Notes: generated from the letters alone by a model not told the origin. DNA of 64,000 bases from an uncultured Alistipes sp. (GCA_910583985.1 CAJTYA010000009.1:43262-107261); one strand, 5' to 3'; positions 8,309-17,900 are shown, numbered from the stretch's first letter. Numbers and translations: made by a program.

Positions 8309-9796
8309 TTCCGGTGCCCGTCGCCCCAGCGAAATCGGACGAAATTTCCGGGCCGAAGCGACCGGGCGGTCCCGCTTTCCCCGGACGATACGCACAGATC
8401 GAAAACCGCCGCTTCCCGAAGGCCGGAAAAAGCGGGCATACACTCCTCCCCGGCAGACCATGCGCCCCCGAAACCCAACCGTGCGTTTCGCCCTTTTCGG
8501 CCGCGGCACAGATGCCCCGACCGTCCATGCGCAGACGAAGCCTGCCGGCCACCGAGTCCGGTCCGGTTCGACCTTTCGCCGATGCGCCGGACCTCGGCAT
8601 TCGCCCCCCCACGGCTTTGCCGGTCCGGCCGCCCGCAACCGGGAAAAGACGGGCAGCCTGCCGCCGAACGACCGGATCGTGCCGTCGACGGGAATGCGCC
8701 CTTCCACCTGCACCTCGTCGTTCCGCCCGTCTCTGCGGACAGGGCTCGATTTCGGAAAGGCTTCTCGCCATAACATCGAATCTTTTCCCTACGAACCCGA
8801 CGGCAAAAGCATCCGTTGCCCCGAAAACCGATGCGCACCCCCCATGCCCCCCCCAAAAACCGAAAGGGGAACGGACCGGCCATTCGTCTCCCGTCGAACG
8901 ACGTTCTTCGTTGCGGCTTCCTCTCCTGTGCAACCATCCTCCGGAATAAATATTTACCGAACAGCTTTCGCACAAGCAGGAACGAAGAGCCTCCGAAGGA
9001 GGGCAAAACCGACACAGGAACACGCCCTCTACCCTCCTACGAACGGGACTCCGGTTTCCCGAAACAGTGTTCAGAGAAGCCGAAACATACAGCTACAAAG
9101 AGCAAAAAAGATAGCAGAACAAAAAAGCCTGCGAATCCCAACATACAGAACCTCGCTTTCCCAAACGGATATTCGCATCCTGTCGCAGCCGTTCTTTTCG
9201 CGTTAAAAGGATATTTCGTATACGTCCGCCCTCTTGTCCGCAATGTTGCGACCGCACACAGAACGGGAAGGGGAAGCCGGCTCTCCGCCGCGCCGTTGTC
9301 AGCATCTCTCCGCCACCCTTCTCCGCCCATTTTCACCCACGCTCGCCCGCATTCGCCTGTTCTCCGGCGCTACCTCCTGAAAAACGAAACGACGCAAGGA
9401 GCGAGGTCGGGAACGACGCCCCGCACGGCCGTAAAACATCCGTGACACTCCTTCCTGCTCCGCACTCTCCTTTCACTTCTTTTCCCGCTCCGTCCCGGCT
9501 TTCCCGTCGTCCTTACCGCAGCTCTCGCCCGAATACAGACACAACAGGTACAGACCCCGATGGAACGAGGTCTCTGCCTGCCGTCTTCAAGTCCGACCGC
9601 AAGTTCTCCCGGCTCAAAACCACGCAAGTATCCCGATCGCCGACCAGTCCCACCCCGACGGGGCATCGGGACTGCAATCCCCGAAAGCGCGGCGCGACGA
9701 GTCTTCCGACGACACGTTCGGACATGCCGTCGCAACCGACCGCGCCCCGGTCCGAAACCCTCGTCCGGAAACGGACCGCCACGCAAAATGCGGAAA
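8309..9796. other. GC-rich non-coding stretch between eno and rplQ
   Basis: About 1.5 kb. All open frames give Arg/Pro/Ser-rich or fragmentary products. One minus frame at 9336-9037 encodes a hydrophobic run but has no promoter or recognisable relatives and is not called. C exceeds G on the plus strand. Confidence 0.55.
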
Positions 9797-9834
9797 TAAA
9801 AAAAGAGCGCCCGACGATCGGGCACTCTTTTCTG
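9797..9834 (-). terminator. terminator of the str-S10-spc-alpha cluster
   Basis: A hairpin (AAAGAGYGCCCG arm at about 9802-9813 pairing with 9818-9831) follows the rplQ stop by about 20 bp; on the minus strand it ends in TTTTTTTATTT. This closes the 33-gene cluster. Confidence 0.85.
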
Positions 9835-9854
9835 GGTATGAAATACCGGAATCC

Positions 9855-10415
9855 CTACGCTTCCTTTTCGGCAGGGGCTTCGGCGGCATCCGCCTTTTTG
9901 GCGGCGGGTTTCTTGGCAGCCGCCTTCTTGGCCGGAGCGGCCGTTTCGCCCGCAACTTCGACAGCGGCGCCTTCGGCAGCAGGAGCTTCCGCCTTCTTGG
10001 CGCGGCTACGACGCGTTTTGGGTTTTTCGGCGGCTTTTACCTCTTTCGTGTAGGTTTCGTTGAAATCCACCAGTTCGATGAAGCACATTTCGGCCCCGTC
10101 GCCCTGACGGAAACCGGTCTTCAGGATACGGCAATATCCGCCCGGACGGTCGGCGATCTTCGGAGCCACTTCCCGGAACAGTTCGGCCACGGCTTTCTTG
10201 TCCTTGAGGTAGCTGAAAACCACACGACGCGAGTGCGTGGTATCCTGTTTCGATTTGGTCATCAACGGCTCGACATACATTCTCAGAGCCTTCGCTTTGG
10301 CAACCGTCGTGTTGATCCGCTTGTGGAGCACCAGCGAACTTGCCATGTTGGCCAACAGCGCCTTGCGGTGAGAGGCCTGTCTGCCGAGGTGGTTAATTTT
10401 TTTATTGTGTCTCAT
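9855..10415 (-). CDS. rplQ: 50S ribosomal protein L17 (bL17) with long Ala/Lys-rich tail
   Basis: Large-subunit protein near the exit tunnel. The N-terminal 115 or so residues (MRHNKKINHLGRQASHRKAL onwards) are canonical bL17. Residues from about 116 to 186 are a low-complexity tail of Ala, Lys, Glu and Pro with repeated AAKK units, making it about 60 residues longer than the E. coli protein; tails of this kind are common in Bacteroidota. It is the last gene of the cluster, 58 bp after rpoA. Confidence 0.96.
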   Translation of the reverse strand: MRHNKKINHLGRQASHRKALLANMASSLVLHKRINTTVAKAKALRMYVEPLMTKSKQDTTHSRRVVFSYLKDKKAVAELFREVAPKIADRPGGYCRILKTGFRQGDGAEMCFIELVDFNETYTKEVKAAEKPKTRRSRAKKAEAPAAEGAAVEVAGETAAPAKKAAAKKPAAKKADAAEAPAEKEA

Positions 10416-10473
10416 AATTTACTTGAATTTTAGCGTCCTTGTTTACGACGGGAACGTCGTGACCGACAAACCC

Positions 10474-11466
10474 TTAATCCTTATCGAGTTTGTAAATCGA
10501 AACGTCCATTCCGAAATGCAGGTTCAGCGTAGAGAGCAGATCGTCCAGCTCGGAGAGCGACTTCTTGCCGAAGTTGCGGAACTTGAGCAGGTCGTTGCGG
10601 TTGAAGCGAACCAGATCGCCCACCGTTTCCACTTCGGCCGCCTTGAGGCAGTTGAGGGCACGGACGGAAAGATCCTGATCGGAAAGTTTGGTTTTCAACA
10701 ACTGACGCATGTGAAGCACATCTTCGTCGAATTCCTCGGTCGTGCTGCTCTCTTCGAGGTTCAGCGTGATTTTCTCGTCGGAGAAGAGCATGAAATGATG
10801 AATCAATATCTTGGCGGCCTCCTTGAGGGCGTCCTTCGGATGGATGGAGCCGTCCGTCGTCACCTCGATATTGAGTTTCTCATAGTCGGTCTTCTGCTCG
10901 ACACGGTAGTTTTCGACCGAATACTTGACGTTCTTGATCGGCGTATGGATCGAATCGATCGGGAGCAATCCGAACTCCGCATCGGCAGGACGGTTTTCGT
11001 CGGCAGGGACGTATCCGCGTCCTTTCCCGATGGTCAGTTCCATCTGGAACTTCACGTCGGCATCGAGATGGCAAATGACCAGATCGGGATTCAACACCTT
11101 GAAGTTGGTAAGGAAATTCGAAATGTAGCCGGCCGTGAGTTCGGTCTGCCCGGCCACATTGACCGTCACCTTCTCGTCGTCTACGTTCTCGACGGTCCTG
11201 ATGAAACGTACTTGCTTGAGATTGAGAATGATCTCAAGCATTCCTTCCATAACACCGGGGATAGCAGCAAACTCATGGTCTACGCCCGACACCTTCACGG
11301 TCGTGATGGCATATCCTTCGAGCGAACTCAGCAGAATGCGACGCAGCGCGTTGCCGACGGTCATACCGAATCCGGGCTCCAACGGACGGAATTCGAACCG
11401 TCCGAAAGAGGAGGTGGATTCGAGCATGATTACCTTTTCGGGTTTTTGGAATGCTAATATTGCCAT
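10474..11466 (-). CDS. rpoA: DNA-directed RNA polymerase subunit alpha
   Basis: 330 residues, normal length. The N-terminal dimerisation domain starts near residue 18 and contains GFGMTVGNALRRILLSSLEG; the C-terminal domain (about 255-320) contains LNCLKAAEVETVGDLV and the helix-hairpin-helix FRNFGKKSLSELDD that contacts UP elements and activators. It assembles with the RpoB and RpoC encoded at 39.8-48.0 kb. It sits between rpsD and rplQ as in the alpha operon. Confidence 0.98.
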   Translation of the reverse strand: MAILAFQKPEKVIMLESTSSFGRFEFRPLEPGFGMTVGNALRRILLSSLEGYAITTVKVSGVDHEFAAIPGVMEGMLEIILNLKQVRFIRTVENVDDEKVTVNVAGQTELTAGYISNFLTNFKVLNPDLVICHLDADVKFQMELTIGKGRGYVPADENRPADAEFGLLPIDSIHTPIKNVKYSVENYRVEQKTDYEKLNIEVTTDGSIHPKDALKEAAKILIHHFMLFSDEKITLNLEESSTTEEFDEDVLHMRQLLKTKLSDQDLSVRALNCLKAAEVETVGDLVRFNRNDLLKFRNFGKKSLSELDDLLSTLNLHFGMDVSIYKLDKD

Positions 11467-11489
11467 AATTTTTGCTCCTCGATTAATTA

Positions 11490-12098
11490 CTACTTAGAGT
11501 ACAATTCAACGATCAGTTGTTCATGGATATTCTCCGGAATGTCGGCCCGGTCGGGTTTCGACAGGAACTTGCCGGTCATCTGGCTTCCTTCCCATTCCAG
11601 CCATGCGAAACGGCTGCGACGGCCGCTGCCCAGAGAATCCTGAATCACTTCCAGCGCCTTCGATTTTTCGCGCACGCCTACCGTATCGCCTTCGCGCAAC
11701 GTGTACGAAGGGATGTTCACGACGTTTCCGTTCACGACGATATGACGGTGCGAAACCAACTGACGTGCAGCGGCACGCGTCGGAGCGATGCCCAGACGGT
11801 ACACCACGTTGTCCAGACGGCATTCGAGCAACTTGAGCAGGTTTTCGCCGGTGATACCGCCCAGTCGTGCGGCGGCTTCGTAGGTTCTGTAGAACTGTTT
11901 TTCCTGTACTCCGTAGATCGCTTTGGCTTTCTGTTTTTCGAGCAACTGAGTACCGTATTCGGAAACTTTCTTACGTTTACGGGCAAGTCCGTGCTGTCCC
12001 GGAGGATAATTCTTCTTTTCCAGAGATTTATCCGTCCCGAAAATGGCTTCGCCGAATTTTCTGGCGATTTTTGATTTTGGTCCTATGTATCTTCCCAT
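11490..12098 (-). CDS. rpsD: 30S ribosomal protein S4 (uS4)
   Basis: Small-subunit assembly protein that binds the 5' domain of 16S rRNA. 202 residues, starting MGRYIGPKSKIARKFGE at the ATG at 12098; upstream in-frame codons lack homology. The S4 RNA-binding domain (about 94-155) includes RLDNVVYRLG and RQLVSHRHIVVNG. No N-terminal zinc cysteines. In E. coli S4 represses the alpha operon by binding its mRNA; whether that holds here is unknown. Confidence 0.97.
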   Translation of the reverse strand: MGRYIGPKSKIARKFGEAIFGTDKSLEKKNYPPGQHGLARKRKKVSEYGTQLLEKQKAKAIYGVQEKQFYRTYEAAARLGGITGENLLKLLECRLDNVVYRLGIAPTRAAARQLVSHRHIVVNGNVVNIPSYTLREGDTVGVREKSKALEVIQDSLGSGRRSRFAWLEWEGSQMTGKFLSKPDRADIPENIHEQLIVELYSK

Positions 12099-12232
12099 TT
12101 TTAGAAATTTTTCTTGAGTTGTAAAATTTTCATCGGGATGCCTGTGCATCCGTTTCCGGAAGGACGCGGTTTCCCGCCCCGCATTTCCCCGGCTGCAACG
12201 GCGGGTTCAGGCGGGAGCCGCATGCCCGATCC

Positions 12233-12622
12233 TTAGACGCGACGACGGTTGGGGGGACGGCATCCGTTATGAGGAAGTGGCGTCACATCGATGATTTCGA
12301 TCACTTCGATGCCGGCGCCGTGAATGGTGCGGATCGCAGACTCGCGGCCTGCACCGGGACCTTTTACATACACTTTGACTTTGCGCAGACCCATGTCGTA
12401 GGCCACCTTGGCGCAATCCGTAGCGGCCGTCTGGGCAGCGTAGGGCGTGTTCTTCTTCGAACCCCGGAAGCCCATCTTGCCGGCCGAGCTCCAACTGATC
12501 ACCTGTCCCTGAGCATTGGTAAGCGTAATTATCACGTTGTTGAAAGTCGAGTGGACGTGAGCCATACCCTGCGCTTCCACCTTGACAACTTTCTTCTTAA
12601 CTGATCCAGTCTTTTTTGCCAT
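12233..12622 (-). CDS. rpsK: 30S ribosomal protein S11 (uS11)
   Basis: 129 residues, platform of the 30S subunit. Conserved HVHSTFNNVIIT, SSAGKMGFRGSKKNTP and the C-terminal PLPHNGCRPPNRRRV are present. It is 12 bp after rpsM and 134 bp before rpsD; the larger gap is GC-rich and may form hairpins. Confidence 0.98.
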   Translation of the reverse strand: MAKKTGSVKKKVVKVEAQGMAHVHSTFNNVIITLTNAQGQVISWSSAGKMGFRGSKKNTPYAAQTAATDCAKVAYDMGLRKVKVYVKGPGAGRESAIRTIHGAGIEVIEIIDVTPLPHNGCRPPNRRRV

Positions 12623-12634
12623 AACTCTCTACGA

Positions 12635-13015
12635 TTACTTAGTTGCTTTTTTCTTGTTAGCCACGGTTTTCTTCCGGCCTTTGCGGGTGCGGGCATTGTT
12701 CTTGGTGCTCTGTCCCCTCACGGGAAGTCCCAGACGGTGACGGATACCCCGGTAGCAACCGATATCCATCAGACGCTTGATGTTGAGCTGTACGGTAGAA
12801 CGGAGCTCGCCCTCCACCTTGTAACCTTCGCTGGCAATGACATTACGGATGGCCGCAACATTTTCGTCGCTCCAGTCTTTCACTTTGAGATCGTAGCTGA
12901 TCTGAGCTTTTTCGAGAATCGCGCGCGCGGTACTTCTTCCGATACCGTAGATATAGGTCAAGCCTATCTCGCCTCTCTTATTTTTGGGTAAATCTACACC
13001 GACTATACGTGCCAT
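12635..13015 (-). CDS. rpsM: 30S ribosomal protein S13 (uS13)
   Basis: 126 residues, head of the 30S subunit and contact to P-site tRNA and L5. MARIVGVDLPKNKRGEIGLT, the helix-two-turn-helix motif and the basic tail with RGQSTKNNARTRKG mark the family. It is 29 bp after rpmJ. Confidence 0.98.
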   Translation of the reverse strand: MARIVGVDLPKNKRGEIGLTYIYGIGRSTARAILEKAQISYDLKVKDWSDENVAAIRNVIASEGYKVEGELRSTVQLNIKRLMDIGCYRGIRHRLGLPVRGQSTKNNARTRKGRKKTVANKKKATK

Positions 13016-13044
13016 AAAATTCTAATCACTTTTAAAATTCGAAA

Positions 13045-13161
13045 CTATCCTTGGCGCATTTTCAACTTAGGATTCTTTTTGCAGATCACATAAAGGCGGC
13101 CTTTACGTTTGACGATCTTGCAATCCTCGCTTCTTTTCTTGATGGATGTTCTAACTTTCAT
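13045..13161 (-). CDS. rpmJ: 50S ribosomal protein L36 (bL36)
   Basis: A 38-codon gene: MKVRTSIKKRSEDCKIVKRK, ending KMRQG. It occupies the standard place between infA and rpsM. Of the four zinc ligands of the classic C+ form only two cysteines (residues 14 and 27) remain, so it is a non-zinc (C-) type, as usual in Bacteroidota. Confidence 0.95.
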   Translation of the reverse strand: MKVRTSIKKRSEDCKIVKRKGRLYVICKKNPKLKMRQG

Positions 13162-13265
13162 TTTTCAGACATCTTAAAATGTGTGTGTGTAAACGAATCG
13201 CGGCATATTCCTCCCGCCCCCTACGGGGTCCGGAAGGCTCTCTGCCGGCCAGCAGCGCGGCTACA

Positions 13266-13484
13266 TCATTTGTAGCGGAACGAGATGCGTCCCTTACTCA
13301 GGTCGTAAGGCGACATCTCCACTTTCACTTTATCGCCCGGGAGAATCTTGATGTAGTGCATCCTCATCTTTCCCGAGATATGGGCGGTAATTACGTGGCC
13401 GTTATCCAGCTCGACTCTGAACATCGCGTTGGACAACGCTTCGATAATGGTTCCGTCCTTTTCAATAGCAGCTTGTTTTGCCAT
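13266..13484 (-). CDS. infA: translation initiation factor IF-1
   Basis: 72 residues from MAKQAAIEKDGTI at the ATG at 13484, an OB-fold protein that binds the A site of the 30S subunit during initiation. HISGKMRMHYIKILPGDKV is diagnostic. An in-frame ATG three codons upstream (13493) overlaps the map stop by 4 bases and could be used, but the family starts with MAKQ. Confidence 0.95.
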   Translation of the reverse strand: MAKQAAIEKDGTIIEALSNAMFRVELDNGHVITAHISGKMRMHYIKILPGDKVKVEMSPYDLSKGRISFRYK

Positions 13485-13489
13485 AATAC

Positions 13490-14269
13490 TCAATTGTTGT
13501 CAAGTGCTTTTTCGATTACGCTGAAGTCGGTCAGCACGTCCGGGCCGTTTTTGGTGATGGCCACCGCGAACTCGAAATGAGCCGAGGGCCTGCGGTCTCT
13601 GGTCCGTACCGTCCAACCGTCCCTTTCGAAAACGATTTCACGGGTGCCCATGTTGATCATGGGTTCGATGCAGATGACCATGCCCGGCTTGAGCAGCGGG
13701 CCGCGGCCTCTGGCACCGTAGTTGGGAACCTGCGGGTCTTCGTGCATCTTGCGGCCCAAGCCGTGCCCGACCATTTCCCTTACTACGGAATATCCGTGTT
13801 TTTCGGCGTGTTCCTGTACGGCATATCCTACATCGCCTATGCGCTTGCCCGGACATGCTTGTGCGACGCCTTTATAAAGAGCTTCTTTGGTGACACGGAG
13901 CAGATCGGACACCTCCTGAGCGATCTCCCCTACTGCGAAAGTATACGCAGAGTCGCCATAAAACCCCTTCATAAACGTACCGCAATCCACCGAAACGACG
14001 TCGCCTTCCTTAAGAACGACTTTGGAAGAGGGGATTCCGTGTACAACCTGTTCGTTGACCGATACGCAAAGCGAATTCGGGAACCCGTTGTAGCCGAGGA
14101 ATCCGGGAACGGCCCCGTGACTCCGGATAAAATCTTCGGCGATTCCATCCAGTTCGAGCGTCGTCACTCCGGGGCGGATGTGCCGGGCCAGTTCGGCCAG
14201 CGTCGCGCTGACCAGAAGATTGTTCTCCCGGAGCCATTCGATCTCTTCCTCTGTTTTCAGGTATATCAT
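13490..14269 (-). CDS. map: methionine aminopeptidase, type I
   Basis: Removes N-terminal methionine from nascent proteins. 259 residues, single catalytic domain without extension. Metal ligands are visible: the two Asp in VDCGTFMKGFYGDSAYT, His in GHGLGRKMHEDP, Glu in CIEPMIN and Glu in HFEFAVAIT. Lies between secY and infA, the usual Bacteroidota order; 15 bp after secY. Confidence 0.97.
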   Translation of the reverse strand: MIYLKTEEEIEWLRENNLLVSATLAELARHIRPGVTTLELDGIAEDFIRSHGAVPGFLGYNGFPNSLCVSVNEQVVHGIPSSKVVLKEGDVVSVDCGTFMKGFYGDSAYTFAVGEIAQEVSDLLRVTKEALYKGVAQACPGKRIGDVGYAVQEHAEKHGYSVVREMVGHGLGRKMHEDPQVPNYGARGRGPLLKPGMVICIEPMINMGTREIVFERDGWTVRTRDRRPSAHFEFAVAITKNGPDVLTDFSVIEKALDNN

Positions 14270-14284
14270 CGTCTTATCGAACGA

Positions 14285-15610
14285 TTAAGCGGTTCTGCCT
14301 TTGATCCGACCGGTCTTCATCAGACCGTCGTAGTGACGCAGAAGCAGGTAGCTTTCAATCTGCTGCAGGGTGTCAAGAACGACGCCGACCAGAATCAGCA
14401 GCGAAGTTCCTCCGTAGAACAGCGCGAACTGATTGTTGATTCCGAGCAACATGGCGAAAGCGGGCAGAATGGCCACGATCGCCAGAAAGATCGAACCGGG
14501 CAGAGTGATTCTTGTCATGATGGTGTCGAGATACTCGACGGTCTTCTTACCGGGTTTGACACCGGGGATAAAACCGCCGTTGCGTTTCATATCTTCGGCC
14601 ATCATGTTGGGATTCACGGTAATTGCTGTATAGAAATAGGTGAATGCCACGACCAGCAACCCGAAAACGAGATTGTACCAGAGTCCGGTGTAGTCGGCGA
14701 ACGCGGTACCGATGGCGCTCGTCGCTTCGAACCGGCTGAAGAACATGGGGATGAACATCAACGCTTGGGCGAAGATGATCGGCATGACTCCTGCGGCATT
14801 GATCTTGAGGGGGATATACTGGCGGACACCGCCGTACTGTTTGTTACCTACGATCCGCTTGGCATACTGTACCGGGATTTTGCGCGTAGCCTGCACCAGA
14901 GCGATGGTGGCTGCGAAAACCAAGAACAGCAGCGCGAGTTCGACGACCAGCATCACGAAACCGCCGGTAGCCTCCGTGAAACGGGTATTGAACTCGGCCA
15001 GCAGGGCGTGCGGCAAACGGGCGATGATACCGACCATGATGATGAGCGATACGCCGTTGCCGATCCCCTTGTCGGTGATCTTTTCGCCGAGCCACATCAC
15101 GAACATCGTTCCGGCGATCAGCACGATCGTCGCGCTGACGGTGAACAGGATGCTCGACTGGCCCAGAACGAAAGCGTAGGGCGGCAACGTGCCGTGCAGG
15201 TTGGCCAGATAGGCGGGAGCCTGCAACAGCAGCACGATAATGGTCAGATAACGTGTCCACTGGTTGATCTTGCGGCGGCCGCTCTCCCCTTCTTTCTGCA
15301 GTTTCTGGAAGTAAGGCACTACGATGCCCAACAACTGGATCACGATCGAAGCGGAGATGTACGGCATGATTCCGAGCGCGAAGATCGAGGCGTTGCTGAA
15401 CGCACCTCCGGAGAAGATGTTCAGCAGGCCCAGCAGGCCGTTTCCGTCCACCTGGCTCTGAAGATCGTTCAGGGCCTGAGGATTGATCCCCGGAATCACC
15501 ACGAAACTACCCAATCTATAGACAAGAAGCAAAGAGAGCGTAAAGAGGATACGCTTACGCAACTCTTCGATCTTGAATATATTCTTTATGGTTTCGATGA
15601 GCTTTTTCAT
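14285..15610 (-). CDS. secY: preprotein translocase subunit SecY
   Basis: Channel-forming subunit of the Sec translocon in the inner membrane. 441 residues with about ten hydrophobic helices. The N-terminal plug segment and helix 2 (GGAFSNASIFALGIMPYISA) and the cytoplasmic loop NGGFIPGVKPGKKT are typical. It forms the channel with SecE, encoded at 51.1 kb. It is 10 bp after rplO. Confidence 0.98.
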   Translation of the reverse strand: MKKLIETIKNIFKIEELRKRILFTLSLLLVYRLGSFVVIPGINPQALNDLQSQVDGNGLLGLLNIFSGGAFSNASIFALGIMPYISASIVIQLLGIVVPYFQKLQKEGESGRRKINQWTRYLTIIVLLLQAPAYLANLHGTLPPYAFVLGQSSILFTVSATIVLIAGTMFVMWLGEKITDKGIGNGVSLIIMVGIIARLPHALLAEFNTRFTEATGGFVMLVVELALLFLVFAATIALVQATRKIPVQYAKRIVGNKQYGGVRQYIPLKINAAGVMPIIFAQALMFIPMFFSRFEATSAIGTAFADYTGLWYNLVFGLLVVAFTYFYTAITVNPNMMAEDMKRNGGFIPGVKPGKKTVEYLDTIMTRITLPGSIFLAIVAILPAFAMLLGINNQFALFYGGTSLLILVGVVLDTLQQIESYLLLRHYDGLMKTGRIKGRTA

Positions 15611-15620
15611 TGCTGAAAAA

Positions 15621-16067
15621 TTAAAGTTTTACGACCTTGCCCTGCTGCGCTTCGATGGCGGCGGCAGCGGATTTCGAGAATGCGTGGGCGGTCACTTCGA
15701 GAGCCGCCGACAGCGTTCCGTTGCCGAGGATCTTCACCCGGTCGTTCTTCGAGACGAAACCGGCTTCGATCAGCGTGTCGACCGTGATCGTCTTGAGCGA
15801 TTTCTTCGCAGCCAGTTCTTCGAGAACGCTGAGGTTGATACCCTTGTATTCCACTCGCTTGAGGTTCGTGAAGCCGTATTTGGGCAGGCGTCTCTGCAAA
15901 GGCATCTGACCGCCTTCGAATCCTAACTTGGACGAGTAGCCGGAACGCGATTTGGCCCCTTTGTGACCGCGGGTCGAAGTTCCGCCGTACCCGGACCCTT
16001 GGCCCCGGCCGATTCTCTTCTCTTTTTTGGTAGACCCTTTGGCGGGTTTCAAATTACTGAGATTCAT
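15621..16067 (-). CDS. rplO: 50S ribosomal protein L15 (uL15)
   Basis: 148 residues starting MNLSNLKPAKGSTKKEKRIG at the ATG at 16067. The Gly-rich N-terminal extension (GRGQGSGYGGTSTRGHKGAKSR) threads into 23S rRNA. Codons further upstream are open but lack homology. 79 bp after rpmD. Confidence 0.97.
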   Translation of the reverse strand: MNLSNLKPAKGSTKKEKRIGRGQGSGYGGTSTRGHKGAKSRSGYSSKLGFEGGQMPLQRRLPKYGFTNLKRVEYKGINLSVLEELAAKKSLKTITVDTLIEAGFVSKNDRVKILGNGTLSAALEVTAHAFSKSAAAAIEAQQGKVVKL

Positions 16068-16146
16068 CCGTTTTTCTGTTATGCACCGACGGGATTCCGG
16101 TCCGCCTGCGAGCGGCACCGGCCCCCTCCGGTATGGATTGATAAAA

Positions 16147-16329
16147 CTACTTTACTTCTTCGATTTTGACCAGATGCTTCACTTTCGCAATCATACCCAG
16201 TATAATAGCCGAATCATCGTGCTCAACGGTCTGATTGATTTTACGAAGTCCCAACGCATCGAGGTTCCGCTTCTGAATGGCGGAAGAACCGATGCGGCTT
16301 TTTATCTGCGTGATTTTCAATTTAGCCAT
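16147..16329 (-). CDS. rpmD: 50S ribosomal protein L30 (uL30)
   Basis: 60 residues, MAKLKITQIKSRIGSS, small alpha/beta protein of the large subunit with the ALGLRKINQTVEHDD core. Between rpsE (11 bp) and rplO. Confidence 0.97.
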   Translation of the reverse strand: MAKLKITQIKSRIGSSAIQKRNLDALGLRKINQTVEHDDSAIILGMIAKVKHLVKIEEVK

Positions 16330-16340
16330 TTTCCTACGAA

Positions 16341-16859
16341 TTATCCGTTAAATACTGTGTCGAGTGATACGCCGCGTACCTGAGCCACGCTATAGGCGTC
16401 GCGCAGTTCGAGCAGAGCGGCGACGGTAGCCTTGACGAGGTTGTGCGGGTTGGAAGAACCTTTGCTCTTGGCCAGCACGTTGCGGATGCCGACGCTTTCG
16501 AGCACGGCACGCATGGCACCTCCGGCGATAACACCGGTACCGGGAGCGGCCGGACGGATCATCACCAGCGAACCGCTGTAACGCGCTTCCTGCTTGTGGG
16601 GAATCGTACCTTTGAGCACCGGGATCTTCACCAGATTTTTCTTCGCGTCTTCCACGCCTTTGGCGATGGCGGCGGTCACTTCGCTGGCTTTGCCCAGACC
16701 GTAGCCGACCACGCCGTTCTCGTTGCCCACCACGACGATGGCCGAGAAGGTGAAGGTGCGTCCGCCTTTGGTCACTTTGGTGACACGCTGAATGCTTACG
16801 AGCCGGTCTTTCAGCTCAAGGTCGCTCGTTCTTACCTTTTTTATGTTCGTATTTGACAT
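16341..16859 (-). CDS. rpsE: 30S ribosomal protein S5 (uS5)
   Basis: 172 residues. Contains the double-stranded-RNA-like N-terminal domain (LKDRLVSIQRVTKVTKGGRT) and the C-terminal domain with GTGVIAGGAMRAVLESVGI. Works in translational accuracy with S4. It is 6 bp after rplR. Confidence 0.98.
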   Translation of the reverse strand: MSNTNIKKVRTSDLELKDRLVSIQRVTKVTKGGRTFTFSAIVVVGNENGVVGYGLGKASEVTAAIAKGVEDAKKNLVKIPVLKGTIPHKQEARYSGSLVMIRPAAPGTGVIAGGAMRAVLESVGIRNVLAKSKGSSNPHNLVKATVAALLELRDAYSVAQVRGVSLDTVFNG

Positions 16860-16865
16860 AATCGC

Positions 16866-17228
16866 TTAGAATTTAAGACCACCCTCTCTGGCGGCGTCCG
16901 CTAACATTTTTACTCTACCGTGATACAGGTATCCGTTACGGTCGAAAGCCACTTCGGCGATACCTTTCTGCGCACTGCGTTCCGCAGCCAGTTTGCCGAC
17001 CAGCGCGGCGATCTGCGACTTGTTGAGTCCCGCAGCCTTTTCCGCCACTTCCTTGTCCAGAGACGAAGCTGCCGCCAAAGTAACACCGTTGACGTCGTCG
17101 ATAAGCTGTACCGAAATCTGTTTGTTGCTTCTGAACACAGACATACGAGGCTTCTGAGCGGTTCCGCTCACGATCTTGCGGATACGCATCTTGATTCTCG
17201 TCCTTCTTTCTATCTTACTCAATGACAT
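16866..17228 (-). CDS. rplR: 50S ribosomal protein L18 (uL18)
   Basis: 120 residues. Binds 5S rRNA with L5 and L25. RRTRIKMRIRKIVSGTAQKPR at the N-terminus and FDRNGYLYHGRVKMLADAAR at the C-terminus are typical. It lies 15 bp after rplF. Confidence 0.97.
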   Translation of the reverse strand: MSLSKIERRTRIKMRIRKIVSGTAQKPRMSVFRSNKQISVQLIDDVNGVTLAAASSLDKEVAEKAAGLNKSQIAALVGKLAAERSAQKGIAEVAFDRNGYLYHGRVKMLADAAREGGLKF

Positions 17229-17243
17229 AACTTTACGATTTTA

Positions 17244-17801
17244 CTATTTAGCATTAGCAGATTTACCAGCTTTTCTACGAAGCTGTTCGCCCACGAACTT
17301 GATACCTTTGCCCTTGTAGGGTTCGGGCTTGCGCAGAGAACGTACCTTGGCGGCGACCTGACCGATCAACTGTTTGTCGATGCTCTTGAACGTGACGATC
17401 GGGTTTCCTTTTTTCTCGGTAACGGCCTCCACTTTGATTTCGGGGGGAAGCTGGACGAAAATATCGTGAGAGTATCCCAGACTGAGTTCGAGAATCTGGC
17501 CTTTGGCTTCGGCCTTGAAACCGACACCCACGAGTTCCTGTTTGATTTCGTATCCGGTGGATACGCCCACGACCATGTTGTGGATCAGGGCACGGTACAG
17601 ACCGTGCAGCGAACGGTGGCGGGGCTGGTTCGTAGGACGGGTTACGATGACTTCATTTCCCTCTACGGCTACGTGGATGTCCGCATCAACCTTCTGGCTG
17701 AGCTGCCCCAGAGGTCCTTTCACGCTGACCACGTTATCGGAGCCGACGGTAACCGTCACTCCGGCGGGCAGGTTTACAGGTAATTTTCCAATTCTTGACA
17801 T
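17244..17801 (-). CDS. rplF: 50S ribosomal protein L6 (uL6)
   Basis: 185 residues, two repeated alpha/beta domains near the sarcin-ricin loop. MSRIGKLPVNLPAGVTV and the C-terminal EPYKGKGIKFVGEQLRRKAGK are diagnostic. A 99-bp gap separates it from rpsH. Confidence 0.98.
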   Translation of the reverse strand: MSRIGKLPVNLPAGVTVTVGSDNVVSVKGPLGQLSQKVDADIHVAVEGNEVIVTRPTNQPRHRSLHGLYRALIHNMVVGVSTGYEIKQELVGVGFKAEAKGQILELSLGYSHDIFVQLPPEIKVEAVTEKKGNPIVTFKSIDKQLIGQVAAKVRSLRKPEPYKGKGIKFVGEQLRRKAGKSANAK

Positions 17802-17900
17802 TGCTTGAACTTAAATTTAGTAATCAAATTGTCTTTCCTTCGCCTTTCGTCTCCGAAAGACGACCTACAGACGATAACGGGCTCGGCCTTTACCGTTCTG

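Noticed and set aside
8109..9023. N-terminal extension of the eno frame by about 300 codons
   Set aside because: The eno promoter lies inside it and enolase homology starts exactly at the ATG at 8108.
9037..9336. Minus-strand frame with a hydrophobic run of about 25 residues, possible small membrane protein
   Set aside because: No promoter, no recognisable relatives, and flanked by non-coding DNA of the same kind; evidence too thin to call.
13184..13194. Short GT repeat (GTGTGTGTGT) between rpmJ and infA as a phase-variable tract
   Set aside because: Only about five units, in a non-coding gap of a ribosomal operon; no sign of function.
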